The notes under the pieces are model-generated. The model was not told the origin of the DNA. It saw nothing but the letters and a program-made list of their open reading frames with translations, and did not search any database. This document shows, piece after piece, positions 10,899 to 21,388 of a stretch of DNA of 64,000 nucleotides. The position numbers were made by a program, and so were the translations under genes. Source of the DNA: Tetracentron sinense (taxonomy: Eukaryota; Streptophyta; Magnoliopsida; Trochodendrales; Trochodendraceae); NCBI GenBank assembly GCA_015143295.1, contig CM026562.1, positions 14,164,041-14,228,040 of the forward strand. Reading direction: 5' to 3'. Position 1 is the first letter of the stretch; the number at the start of each line of letters is the position of its first letter.

Positions 10899-12147
10899 AT
10901 GAGACGGGGCACACGGGGTCATGGACCACACACCAGAGCTTCTTCTTCTTCACGAGATGAGGATGAGCAGCCGGACCTCTCTCAGGTCTTAGGCTCTATT
11001 GCTCAGACTCTTGCCATTCTGGCGGCTCGGCAGGTTATACCTTCTTCGGCAGCACCTACTCCATCGCCAGCGGCTCCAGTACATCGTACAGCTGGGGTTG
11101 AGGCATTCAGGAGATTGAGGCCTCCATCATTCCATGGGAGTGTGGACCCTCTTGCTGCGGAGGCGTGGATCCTCCAAATGGAGAAGATCTTTGCGGTCCT
11201 CTCGCCTACAGAGGAGGATAGAGTAGCATGGGCAGTTTTCATGCTAGAGGAGGAGGCACATCACTGGTGGTTGTCCGCATTGAGGACGCGAGATTTGACT
11301 ATGCAAGGTCAACCTTGGACTTGGGAGGAGTTCAAGGATACTTTTTATAAGAAGTACTTTCCGATCGGAGCACGAGAAAAGAAAGAGAGAGAATTCATCA
11401 ACCTTGAACAAGGTTCGATGTCAGTAGCACAATATGAGGCTAAGTTCTCGGAACTCTCTAGATTCGCTACTCACATGGTTGCCACTGAGGCAATGAAGGC
11501 GAGAAGGTTTGAGCAATGGCTCAAAGATGTTATCATGGAGAAGGTTTCAGTTTTCAGACATGCTACCTACCCTGAGGTAGTAGACAAAGCCTTATTGGTC
11601 GAGGCGAATTCTGAGGCCGTGTCCAAGAAGAGGGAATTGGCGAGAGGCCAAGCCAGTAGTTCAGCACCTCCAGAGAGGTGGGCTCGTACCGGCCCTTATT
11701 AGTACACGTGGCCAGCACCACCGATGAGGCCATCTTATGCGCCTCCAGCTCCACGGCAGTATGTGCCTCAGGCACCGCGACCTCAGGCTCTTCCAGCTCC
11801 ACGGCCAGTTGTACCTCAAACGGTGAGGTATGCTCCACCTCCGGCCCCTCCGACCTATACACACGAGGTCTGCACTTCGTGCGGTCGAAAGCACCCGGCA
11901 GGAGATTACCGAAGGGCATCGGGGGGATGTTTTCATTGTGGTCGTCAGGGCCATGTGATCAAGGATTGCCCCAGTCGGCATTTACCAGGTCAGTCTCAGG
12001 GGATTAGGCCCCCAGCACGCCCAGCAGGATCATACCTGGCGTCATCCCAGACTACCCAGTCTACACCTCAGGCTCGCCAGGCGAACCAGGGGCGAGTTTT
12101 TGCCTTGATAGAGGGTGATGCACTTGCATCTGATGATGTGGTGCAAG
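10899..12147 (+). pseudogene. gag: Element A gag
   Basis: ATG at 10899 follows a leader of about 340 bp and opens a frame with an Arg/Ser-rich start, a capsid domain (about residues 65-245; WILQMEKIF, HHWW, FKDTFYKKYFP) and a linker rich in Pro, Ala and Gln. There is one in-frame TAG (11700-11702) after ERWARTGPY. Beyond it the frame continues with a CTSCGRKHPAGD motif and a good CCHC knuckle (CFHCGRQGHVIKDC, about 11928-11969) that binds RNA during packaging. The coding sequence ends at 12147, where a GT...AG gap begins. Apart from the TAG the protein looks intact, unlike D's. Confidence 0.88.
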
Positions 12148-12289
12148 GTACGCGTTTAGAGTTATTCTTTTATCCACGATTGTCATGTTATGCTTTACTC
12201 CTTGTGTACGTATGTGGCGTGCTATATATCTATCTACCTATATATATATGATGTGATGCATGGATTGACGTAGCTAGTTGAAATTTCAG
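12148..12289 (+). other. Putative GT-AG intron between gag and protease of element A
   Basis: Gag's frame runs to ...DVVQ and the first base of a Gly codon at 12147. GT at 12148-12149 (CAAG|GTACGCG) and AG at 12288-12289 (GAAATTTCAG) bound 142 bp. This is not a multiple of three, and excision moves gag into exactly the protease frame, reading G-TLLVNECLARV. The segment is AT-rich with ATATAT runs. Element D carries a 138-bp segment with identical boundaries and the same flanking codons. Introns are established for Ogre-type Tat elements near the protease-RT junction; I do not know of one at this site in Tekay-type elements. Splicing is inferred, not observed. Confidence 0.65.
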
Positions 12290-12681
12290 GAACCCTACTA
12301 GTCAACGAATGTTTGGCTAGAGTGTTGATTGATACCGGGTCTACTCATTCGTTTGTCTCGCCGAGCTTTTCAGATGGCTTTTCTGTGGAGCCTAGTCAGC
12401 TAGAACCAGAGTTAGCCATTTTGACTCCTCTCGGCAAGACAGTAGTGGCAGATAAAGTGTGTAGAAATAGTGTGGTTCAAGTGGGAAGCCACGAGTTGGT
12501 GGTTGATCTAATAGTTCTTGGATTCCAAGAATTTGACGTGATATTGGGAATGGATTGGTTAGCGGCACATCACAGGCATGTAGCTTGCTTTGAGAAAATG
12601 GTACTCTTCAAGCCAGTAGAAGGAAAACCATTCCACTTTCGCAGGTTAAAAAGTAGAGATATTGTTCGTTTTACAGCTTGA
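12290..12681 (+). pseudogene. Element A protease
   Basis: Aspartic protease with intact active-site LIDTGSTHSF (Asp at 12331) and the downstream flap/hydrophobic region ending LGMDWLAAHH, a pattern usual for gypsy proteases. The frame runs into TGA at 12679-12681. One base appears missing near 12677, since RT-linker sequence (SLANPE) continues in the next frame and D is continuous here. The protease would mature Gag-Pol in the particle. Confidence 0.85.
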
Positions 12682-15596
12682 GCTTAGCTAATCCCGAGGT
12701 AAAGGACTCATCAACTATTCCGGTTGTGAGTGAATTCCTGGATGTATTTCCAGAGGAGTTGTCAGGATTGCCTCCAGACAGGGAGATTGAGTTTGTGATT
12801 GAGCTTGCACCAGGCACAACTCCTATTTTCAGAGCTCCGTATAGAATGGCCCCTATTGAACTCAAGGAGTTGAAGACTCAGTTGGAGGAATGGCAAGGCC
12901 TTGGTTTCATTCGACCAAGTGTCTCACCGTGGGGTGCCCCAGTGTTATTTGTTAAGAAGAAGGATGGCTCGATGCGGATGTGCGTCGATTACCGGCAGTT
13001 GAATAGGTATCCATTGCCTAGGATTGATGACTTATTTGATCAGTTGAAATGAGCGAGATTTTTCTCGAAGATAGATCTTCGGTCGGGTTATCACCAGTTG
13101 AAGATCAAGGCCGAGGATGTGCCTAAAACTACTTTCCGGACTTGGTACGGACACTACGAGTTCTTGGTGATGCCGTTTGGTCTCACAAATGCGCCGGCAG
13201 CCTTTATGGATTTAATGAACCGGGTGTTCCGGCCATATCTAGATCGATGCGTGATCGTGTTTGTTGACGATATCTTGGTGTATTCCCAGACACGGGAAGA
13301 TCACATGCGAGACCTTCGAGTTGCTTTAGAAATGCTGAGAGAGCACAAGCTGTACGCCAAACTTAGCAAGTGTGAGTTTTGGTTGGAAGAGGTGGCATTC
13401 CTAGGCCACGTTGTATCTGCGGAAGGCATTTCGGTGGATCCGAAGAAGATAGAGGCAATCATGAGTTGGGCGAGGCCCAAGAGTATCACAGAGATGCGCA
13501 GCTTTCTTGGGTTGGTAGGCTACTATAGGAGATTCGTAGAGGGTTTCTCCAGCCTTGCAGCACCGCTCACTTACCTGACAGGGAAGAACGCCAAGTTTGT
13601 ATAGAGTGATAAGTGCGAGATCAGTTTCACGGAACTGAAGAAGAGGCTTACTACAGCCCCTGTCCTTACTGTGCCATCCGGACCTTATGGGTATGAGGTG
13701 TATAGTGATGCCTCGCACGTTGGACTTGGGTGTGTACTCATGCAGCACAAGAAAGTCATTGCCTATGCATCAAGGCAATTGAAGGAGCATAAGAAGAATT
13801 ACCCCACGCACGACTTGGAGCTTGCCGCAGTCGTGTTTGCACTCAAGATTTGGCAACACTACCTTTACGGGGTAGAATTCTATGTGTATACGGATCACAA
13901 GAGCCTCAAGTATCTCTTTTCCCAAAAAGAGTTAAATCTAAGGCAACGGCGTTGGATGGAATTTTTGAAAGATTATGATTGTACCATTCAATACCACCCG
14001 GGTAAAGCAAACGTAGTGGCTGATGCTTTGAGTAGAAGACCTCCGGGGTTATTAGCACACATGTTGGTACAGGAATGGAAGCTACTTGAAGATTTGGTAA
14101 ATCTGGACATCAGTGTGAATGACTCTGTCCATAGTCCTATCTTGGCAAATGTCACGGTTCGGCCATACATTATAGATTTGATCCAAGAATATCAAGCCAC
14201 GGATGCTAAATTGTTGGCTTATCGGGACAAGGAAGTTGCCAAGGGTAGTGAAGACTTCTCTCTCACTAGCCGGGGTGCTATTACGTTCAAAGGAAGGTTG
14301 TGTGTTCCAGCCAATGTAGATCTTCGAAGGGAGATTATGGATGAAGCACACCGATCAAAGTACACTGTGCATCCAGGGGGTACGAAGATGTACCAGAACC
14401 TCAAGAGTCACTTTTGGTGGTGGAATATGAAGAGGGATGTTGCTGAGTATGTGGCACGGTGCTTGGTGTGCCAACAGGCGAAGGCAGAGCACTTGCGACC
14501 CGCTGGTCTATTGCAGTCTCTTCCTATTCCCGAGTGGAAATGGGAGAACATATCTATGGATTTCATAGTTGGCATGCCAAAGACGATAAGGGGCTCAGAT
14601 GTGATATGGGTAGTAATGGATCGTTTGACTAAGTCCGCTCATTTCTTACCCTACCGAACCACCTTCAACTCTAGTCAGTTGGCCGCACTATACATCAAGG
14701 TAGTGGTTCGACTACACGGAGTGCCAGTCAGTATTGTGTCAGATCGGGATCCAAGATTCACATCAAGATTCTGGAAAAGTTTTCAGGAAGCTATGGGTTC
14801 CCAACTTAATTTCAGCACTACTTTTCATCGACAGACGGATGGACAAACCGAGAGGGTGAACCAAGTTATAGAAGACATGCTTCGGGCTTGTATGCTGGAT
14901 TTCAAAGGCAGTTGGGAAGAGCACTTGCCTTTGGTAGAGTTCGCCTACAACAATAGCTATCAGGCGAGTATCCAAATGGCTCCATTTGAGGTCTTATATG
15001 GGCTAAGTTGCAGGTCTCCTCTCTACTGGGATGAGGTAGGAGAAAGGAAAGTACTTGGTCTGGAGTTGATCGAGCAAACTGAAAGTATAGTTAAGATCAT
15101 CCGGGATCGGTTGAAAGCCGCTCAAGATTGCCAAAAGAGCTATATGGACACACGCCGCAGGGACTTGGAATTCCAGGTTGGGGATCGAGTCTTTGTGAAA
15201 GTATCTCCTAGCAAAGGGATTATGAGATTCGGCAAAAGAGGCAAGCTTAGTCCTCGCTATGTTGGACCGTTTGAGATTATCACGCGGGTTAGTGAAGTTG
15301 CTTATCGAGTGGCTCTTCCACCTTACATGGCCGCGGTTCACAACGTTTTCCATGTGTTTATGCTTCGAAAGTACATTACGGATCCTTCGCATGTTATAGA
15401 CTTAGAACCGTTGGAAATTCGAGAGGATCTCACCTTAGTTGAGAGGCCGGTTTATGTATTGGATCGGAGAGATCAAGTCCTTCGCAACAAAATGATTCCG
15501 TTGGTTCTCGTGCAGTGGCAACATCATGCTCGGGAAGAAGCTACATGGGAGCGTGAAGCCAAAGTCAAAGCGAAGTATCCGGAATTGTTCGAATGA
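12678..15596 (+). pseudogene. pol: Element A RT-RNase H-integrase-chromodomain
   Basis: A single frame runs from 12678 to TGA at 15594-15596 with two internal stops: TGA at 13050-13052 in the RT (DQLK*ARFFSK) and TAG at 13602-13604 (a TGG-to-TAG type change). RT shows [13 protein letters not shown] and FVDDILVYS. An 18-bp in-frame deletion near 13002 removes six residues that D keeps before YPLPRIDD. RNase H (about 13671-14030) has [10 protein letters not shown] and TDHKSLKY. Integrase (about 14150-15200) has the HHCC finger (H..H...CLVCQQ) and intact DDE (SMDF, SDRDPRF, QTERVNQ). The tail from about 15330 is a chromodomain of Tekay type, which in this lineage is thought to target chromatin. 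From 13671 onward it is open for 641 codons. Confidence 0.93.
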
Positions 15597-15700
15597 GTTT
15601 TATATAGGTTTTATATATGTGGCTTGTAATTTTGTTTTGATTCTGTAATGCATGTCCCGTCCAAATTTCGAAGACGAAATTTTTTGTAAGGGGGAGAGGA
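15597..15700 (+). promoter_or_regulatory. 3' untranslated segment and polypurine tract of element A
   Basis: A short noncoding stretch ends in AAGGGGGAGAGGA (15688-15700), directly before the 3' LTR. The preceding TTTCGAAGACGAAATTTTTT is shared with B, and related sequence lies before D's polypurine tract. Confidence 0.85.
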
Positions 15701-16975
15701 AGTAGAGCCCCAGACTTTTTCATGCTTAATACATGACACTTTCGTAGCCAATTTGCCTTTAAAGTAGTACAATTAATAAATAAGGAAGAAATTGGAAATT
15801 TTGAACGTCAGAAATGTTCCTTTTCGAAGTACGAACCCAACGCAAGTTGAATAATCAAAATCCGACGAATGAGTCAAAAGATATGGCCAAAACAGTTTGG
15901 ACCTGCAGACCACCGATCGCTCAGTTCATGGAGCGATCGATCGGTCCAAAAAAGATCGATCGGAGGCTATCGACTGGTCAAGATTTTTGTATAGGGAAAT
16001 TTTCCAGAGAGTTGATTTTTGGTCAAGAGCTCGGTCAACACACCGATCACTCGGTAGGCAACCGATTGATCGGTCATAACCACCGATCGCTCGGTCTTCG
16101 TGTTTTGCAGAAATTTCATTAAGGGTGTTTTCGCCTTTTGGGTGTTTCACTCTTTCCTCTTAAGGGTTGCCCAAGCCTTTAGGGCTCATTCTCAACACTT
16201 AGAGACATTTGAGAGTTAGAGAAAGAGGAGAGGGTTTTCCTAACCTAGGGTTTGCTTTTGGGGAGAAATCAAAGGGGTTTCAAGACCCACAATCACCTCA
16301 AGCTTGGATTGCTTCAAGATTCCGATTCAAGCACGCGAGGAGGAGTTTCTCCAAGCTAGGGCAGCGCCTCACGAACGTTTTTGGAGGATTTTTCTTCCTC
16401 ATTGATCAAGGTCGGTACTTCTTGCTACCCTCCTAGTCATAGTTCCTCTTTTCCTCCATGTTTCTTTGTTTTCCTTCATCTATACTTGTGCTAGGAGTTG
16501 GGATGTGTGGATGTTGTGAATGGAGATGGAATGGGCGATTGGATGCCAATGGTTGTGGATGATGTGATGAATGAAATGGGGAAGGGCATTGCACCAATAA
16601 TAAACATACAAGCATGTTGTGAATATGAACCCACCTAGAGAAGCAAGTGATAGGCTTAACAAATAATGTACTCACCATGTTTGATGAAATGCCAAGGTGA
16701 AAGACTTGAATTGTAAATTAAAGAAATGCATGCTTAATTAATTGCGGAAATTGCTAGGACCTATGATATTGTGTCTTCTTGTTTTCCCTAAATTACATGA
16801 ATATTGAATTGCTCAAATGATTGATGTCCTATGTATTGTTAACTCTCCAAATGTCATATTTAAATTTAAATGCAAGTATGTACAAGCTTCCACGAGCACG
16901 ACAAGCATGATATGCATTTACCGAGGTTTTCAAGAACGGGAATTTGAGGTGGGACATATCCTACGATATGTTTTG
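15701..16975 (+). repeat. 3' LTR of element A, first 1.27 kb
   Basis: This is colinear with 8299-9579 of the 5' LTR, with few differences; the terminal TG reads AG. It contains the second GATCG cassette (about 15909-16098). It stops four bases after the ACATATC-CTAC-GATATGT hairpin and jumps into pol-end sequence of element B. The junction has about 7 bp of near-identity (TATGTWTTGGAT), which suggests a deletion by illegitimate recombination. Confidence 0.92.
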
Positions 16976-17110
16976 GATTGAAGAGATCAGGTGCTTCGCA
17001 ACAAGACAATCCCTTTGGTTCTTGTGCAATGGTAACATCATGCTCGGGAAGAAGCTACATGGGAGCGTGAAGCCGAAGTCAAAGCAAAGTACCCAGAATT
17101 AATTGAATGA
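16976..17110 (+). pseudogene. pol: 3' end of element B pol (chromodomain tail)
   Basis: About 45 codons align with the last codons of A's pol ([16 protein letters not shown], then [22 protein letters not shown]). TAA at 17033-17035 replaces the Gln after QW, exactly the codon that is also TAA in element D. The rest of B's pol is absent. Confidence 0.85.
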
Positions 17111-17211
17111 GTTTTTGGAATGAGTTTGTATATGACTGTAATTTCCTTTTTGATTTGTAATGCAAGTAGTGTTTGAATTTCGAGGACGAAATTTTTGTAA
17201 GGGGGGGAGGA
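17111..17211 (+). promoter_or_regulatory. 3' untranslated segment and polypurine tract of element B
   Basis: The segment ends AAGGGGGGGAGGA (17199-17211) and is followed by TGTAGAGCCCC. It is homologous to the segment before A's 3' LTR. Confidence 0.85.
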
Positions 17212-17423
17212 TGTAGAGCCCCAGACTTTTTCATGCTTAATACATGACACTTTCGTTGTCATTTTGCATTTAAAGAGTTATAATTAATATATAAGGAAGA
17301 AATTGGAAATTCTGAAACATTAGAAATGTTCCTTTTCGAAGTACAAACCCAACGCAAGTTGAATCGTCAAAATCGGACGAACGAGTCAAAAGATATGGCC
17401 AAAACAGTCTGGACCTGTAGGCA

Positions 17424-17930
17424 AGGACGTAGCTCGGTTACGCGCTAAGGACGTAGCTCGGTTATGCGCTAAGGATGTACTCTGATAACGAATACGTTGT
17501 GTATCCGTTGTACAACAGACAACGGGTACGTCGTGCAGCTCACAACGGGTACGTCGTGCAGCTCACCACGGGTACGTTGTACAGCACCACGGGCACGCTG
17601 TACATAAGACAACGGACAACATGTTTGGTACTATTCACAACGGACAACATGGTTGATACTATTCACAACGGACAACGTGTTTGGTACTATTCACAACGGA
17701 CAACGTGTTCAGCACTGTCCACAATGGACAACGTGTTTGGCACTGTTCACAGCTCAACGAGCTCAGCACTATGCGCAACACAACGGACAACGGGTTCGGC
17801 ACCCTTCATAGCACCACGAGTTGACACTGTTCACAGCACCACGAGTTGGCACTGTTCACAGCACAACGAGTTGGCACTGTTCACAGCACCACGAGTTGGC
17901 ACTGTTCACAGCACCACGAGTTTGACACTC
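17424..17930 (+). repeat. Alternative tandem-repeat cassette in B's LTR
   Basis: Four successive sub-arrays occur: about 24-bp units with GGACGTAGCTCGGTTA; units with ACAACGGGTACGTCGTGCAG; about 30-bp units with ACAACGGACAACRTGTT and ACTATTCAC; and 25-bp units with AGCACCACGAGTTGGCACTG (17811-17927). It occupies exactly the place of the GATCG cassette of A. It is open in one frame for 174 codons, but the translation is just the repeat and is not supported as a protein. Confidence 0.85.
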
Positions 17931-18839
17931 GTGTTTTTACAGAAATTTAGTAAGGGTGTTATGGTCTTTTGTCAGTTCACTCTTACCTTAAGAGTTTAAC
18001 CCGAGCCTTTAAGGCATCATTCGACACTTAGAGAGTTTGAGAGAATAGGAGAAAGGGGAGAAGGCGATTCCAACCTAGGGTTTCCATTTTGGAGAGAAAT
18101 CAAAGGGGTTTTGAGACCCTAGATCACCTCCAGTCCGGTTTTCTTCAAGATCTCGGCCCAAGCTTGGGCGAAGCTCGTGTTCCAAGCTAGGGCAGCAACT
18201 CACAGTCGTTTGGAAGAGGGATTTTTTCCTCATCTCTTCAAGGTCGGTACTTCTTGCTACCCTCCTAGTTATAGATCCTCTTTTCCCCTCATTTCTCTTT
18301 ATTTTCTTTCACTTACACATGTACTATGAGATGGATGAATGGTAAATGGTGAATGGTGAATGGAGATGTAAGGGGCGATTGGATGCCAATGGTTGTATGT
18401 GATGAACAAATGGGGAAGGGCATTGTTCCAAAAATGAACGTACATGTATGATCTGAGTAAAACCCATCTAGAAAAGCATGTTATAGGGTAAATCCATAAT
18501 GAACACACCATGTTTGATGAAATGCCAAGGTGAATAAAGTGAGCTGTGAATTAGGAAATGTATACCTAAGAAATTCTGAATATTGCTAGGACCTATGATA
18601 GTGTGTTTTCCTGCTTCCCAAAATGCTATGAATATTGAATTGCTCAACCTTTGATGCTATATTTGTTGTGAAATTACCCAAATGTCATCTTTAAATTGGA
18701 ATGCAAGTATGTACACGGTTCCCACGAGCACGGCATGCATGGCATGATTTATCGAGGTTTTCAAGAACATGGTTAGAGGTGGGACATATCCTACGATATG
18801 TTTTACCTCGCTTTTCACAAGAAGACAAGAACCAACATT

Positions 18840-19015
18840 CCACGAGGGGTCTCCCCTCACTCACAAGTGCATATCATGAAGAAGGGCCTCCCTTCCCTCG
18901 CAAGTACATACATATCATAAAGAAGGGTCTCCCTTACCTCGCAAGTGCATTGCATAAAGAAGGGTCTCCCTTCCCTCTCAAGGCATCTCACAAGTGCATC
19001 TCACAAGTTACATGA
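18840..19015 (+). repeat. Short tandem arrays in B's LTR
   Basis: This is the same array as in A (9600-9815): three units with AAGAAGGG(T/C)CTCCCTTNCCTC followed by CATCTCACAAG units. Confidence 0.8.
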
Positions 19016-19316
19016 TCACAAGCAAGCATGCATGACATGACACGACATACAAGAATCAAGCAAGATAGACAAGACAAGCTTTCAAGTACGAAAAGATATT
19101 TCAAGTCAAGTCAAGTGCACGATGTTTTCAAGAGGATTTATCGGTTTTCTACGAATTACAAGCATGATTATAAACTGCTTTACTTCCTTGTATGATATGA
19201 ATTGTTTCCGTTTGACATATATGAATTGCTCCTGATCATGTATTGCTATTTCTATGCTATAATTGTTGGTTAGTATTTAGTACCTGCTGAGTATTCCATG
19301 CTCAGCCGTACTTCTT

Positions 19317-19436
19317 ATGTCGGCAGGTTCTGAGGGAGCTGTTGCTCCATTTGATGTTTGTGCTCCTGGTCCATGGGTGGAAGAGGAGTACGTCGAGGAG
19401 CCTTTGGAGGAACCTCCCGTAGAGGGTTATCAGTAG
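19317..19436 (+). CDS. Conserved 39-codon ORF inside B's LTR
   Basis: ATG at 19317 to TAG at 19434-19436 has the same length and position as the ORF in A's LTR and the same relation to the upstream CTGAGTATTCCATGCTCAG repeat. The N-terminal seven or so residues vary (AGSEGAV versus ASDSEAA in A). From the following Ala-Pro onward the peptide is nearly identical although many third codon positions differ. Function unknown; acidic, with no signal peptide or membrane segment. Confidence 0.55.
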   Translation: MSAGSEGAVAPFDVCAPGPWVEEEYVEEPLEEPPVEGYQ

Positions 19437-19740
19437 GTGGTGATTAGATTCTGAGTGGATTAGCTGTGGGTGAGATGAGAGTCTGATTTATGTGTTTTTG
19501 GCGGGCATGTCTGCACTTTCTTTTGGATTCTTTTTGTATAAACTTGGATTGCTTATGTATATACATAGAGGTTTGGTAGACTTCCGCTATACCATGTTAG
19601 AGTACGTTTCCGCTATTTATGTCCTCTTTTGTATATGCTCTGTGGGTTTTTGCAGGTTGATTTGTCAAGCAAGTCATGAAATCCATGATTAGTTGTCCAA
19701 AGTTCACTCTAACTCCTAGGGTGGGTTTTGGGTCGCGACA

Positions 19741-21136
19741 CCAATGGACCCTACCATTGCCTTACAATGTCAAAATCACACCATATCACACATATAGAAG
19801 CCCAGTCGGGCTCTCATAACTTCCTGCAGTCGATCACACTTCCCCTGCGATCTATCGCAAATCACACTGAGCCTAAATTCCGAGCTAGGCACAGCCCGAA
19901 ACCGAGGGCTCCATCCCTCTGCTCCATTTTCACTCTCATTCATCCCATCCATACATCATTCATAAGGTCTTTGACCTTTTTTTCATCCACACATAATATT
20001 ACCTAACCATTCCATGTAATTAAAGTAGCTTAAATAAGGGAAAAGAGAAGAGATGGAGAGGGATTTTACCTACTACACGACTTTCGAGGCTCCAGATGTT
20101 GAAATGGTCGTCGCCAATGCGATCAAAACGCTGGAAAACCTCTAGGTGACCCGCTTCTCTCTCTAACCTCCCCTTTCTCTCTCTAGAATTCTCTCTTTCT
20201 CTCTCTACACGCCAATCGAGACACCGGGGAGAAAATCGAACGTCCCCAATGCGTCGGGAACGTCGAAAAACCCCGGGGTAGGGTACATGCAATGCGCGGC
20301 CACCCTTCTCTCTCTTCCTTTCTCTCTCTCTCTCTCTCTAGAATCTCTCTCTCTCTAAAAAAACCCATTCGGTGGCTACTGTGTCCGAATGTGGGAAATA
20401 AAGGATTAAGGCTTTGCCTTAATATAGAATATGAGGTTAAATCGTGTGCAACGGCCCGTACAATGTTTGGTGTGGCATTGCCTTTTTGACCATTGACTTA
20501 GTTTGACCAAGGTTTGACCGATTCTGATTTTTATGGAAATGCCCCGTGTAACCATACCAAACGACGTCCGTTTTCAATGAAACTTCAGGTAACCAACCAT
20601 GAGGTAGTCCGACACCTGCTATAAAAATTTCAGGGAAAATTACTGAGTTTTGTCAGTTACACTTTTGTCCGCAAGAAAACTGTAAAACCCACTAATTTCC
20701 TGCTTTCGGACACAAAACAGGCTGCCGTTTCTTCGTTTGAGATCACTAACTGCCGAAACGACAGACGTTAGTTACTACGGCCGACCGGCACGTGCTGGTA
20801 TCAACCGCACGGATTTCTATTAGGATCCCCAAGAAATATTGAGTCCCACTTAATTTCTGGAAATCTGGAAATTTCTCATTTTCTTGATTTTCTTACATGA
20901 TATGACCCTGTGGTCCTGCGAAACGATACCTGACGGAACTAATACAAGTGAAGGTTCCGGTAGTCGACTAACACACTGTGCACGGTTTTCGAGAAGAAAT
21001 ACTGAGATTTTGTCGGTACAACTCAATCCCGAGTAAAACTCCCTTTTCATAATTTAATTAAAAACTTAACCTATTAACCCCAATTAAGGACCAATAAACC
21101 CATAATTTTATTATATTAAAATTCTGGGGCGTTACA
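19741..21136 (-). repeat. Element N: gypsy-type LTR fragment
   Basis: On the minus strand it begins TGTAACGCCCCAGAA at 21136, a start typical of plant gypsy LTRs. It runs left to 19741, where it abuts the exact end of B's LTR, as if B had inserted into it. TATCC at 21137-21141 would be one half of its target-site duplication in A's LTR. It contains a CT-rich microsatellite at 20300-20362 and no coding sequence. Confidence 0.7.
20300..20362 (+). repeat. CT microsatellite
   Basis: (TC)n tracts interrupted by TTCC and TAGAA lie within LTR N. Confidence 0.85.
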
Positions 21137-21388
21137 TATCCATGTATTTTGGCAGGCATGTCCGCACTTTCTTTTGTTTTCCTTTTTGTATAAACTTGGG
21201 TTAGATGTATATACATAGAGGTTTGTTAGACTTCCGCTGTGCTTTATAGTTTATGTTTCCGCTATTATTGTCTCATATTGTGTATGCTCTGTGGATTTGC
21301 AGGTTATTTTGGTCAAGCAAGTCATGTAAGTCATGATTAGTCGTCCAAAGTTCACTCTAACTCCTAGGGTGGGTTTTAGGTCGCGACA
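21137..21388 (+). repeat. Terminal 252 bp of A's 3' LTR
   Basis: Colinear with 10287-10542 of A's 5' LTR, ending TCGCGACA and followed by the CTATA duplication. It closes element A after the N and B insertions. The LTR segment equivalent to 9580-10286 is missing from this copy. Confidence 0.92.

Larger units (their letters stand above)
17212..19740 (+). repeat. LTR of element B (2.5 kb, complete)
   Basis: TGTAGAGCCCC...GGTCGCGACA, homologous to A's LTR end to end, except that the GATCG cassette is replaced by a different tandem array (17424-17930). It keeps the block ending GATATGGCCAAAAC (17325-17402), the CATATC/GATATG hairpin (about 18784), the tandem array of about 40 bp (18840-19015), the CTGAG/CTCAG inverted repeat (19287-19305) and the 39-codon ORF. 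CCAAT at 19741-19745 should be one half of its target-site duplication; the 5' side is deleted. Confidence 0.9.
8299..21388 (+). mobile_element. Element A: Tekay-like Ty3/gypsy chromovirus with nested insertions in its 3' LTR
   Basis: The element runs from TGTAGAGCCCC (8299) to ...TCGCGACA (21388) and is flanked by CTATA at 8294-8298 and 21389-21393. Removing it restores a continuous solo LTR C. Layout is 5' LTR 8299-10542, primer site, gag, intron-like gap, protease, RT, RNase H, integrase and chromodomain to 15596, polypurine tract, then 3' LTR start at 15701. The 3' LTR is broken at 16975 and its last 252 bp appear at 21137-21388; the gap holds pieces of elements B and N. The LTR copies are very similar by eye, so it is one of the younger insertions here. 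Confidence 0.93.

Noticed and set aside
11003..11242. Antisense open frames over element A gag and pol
   Set aside because: They are shadows of the sense coding sequence, without conserved start sites or domains.
17475..17999. A 174-codon open frame in B's LTR
   Set aside because: The translation consists of the tandem DNA repeats themselves; codon use follows the repeat unit and no relative is conserved in A's LTR.
20020..20400. Host gene exon near the CT-rich tract
   Set aside because: The short open frames come from simple-sequence DNA within LTR N and have no domain.
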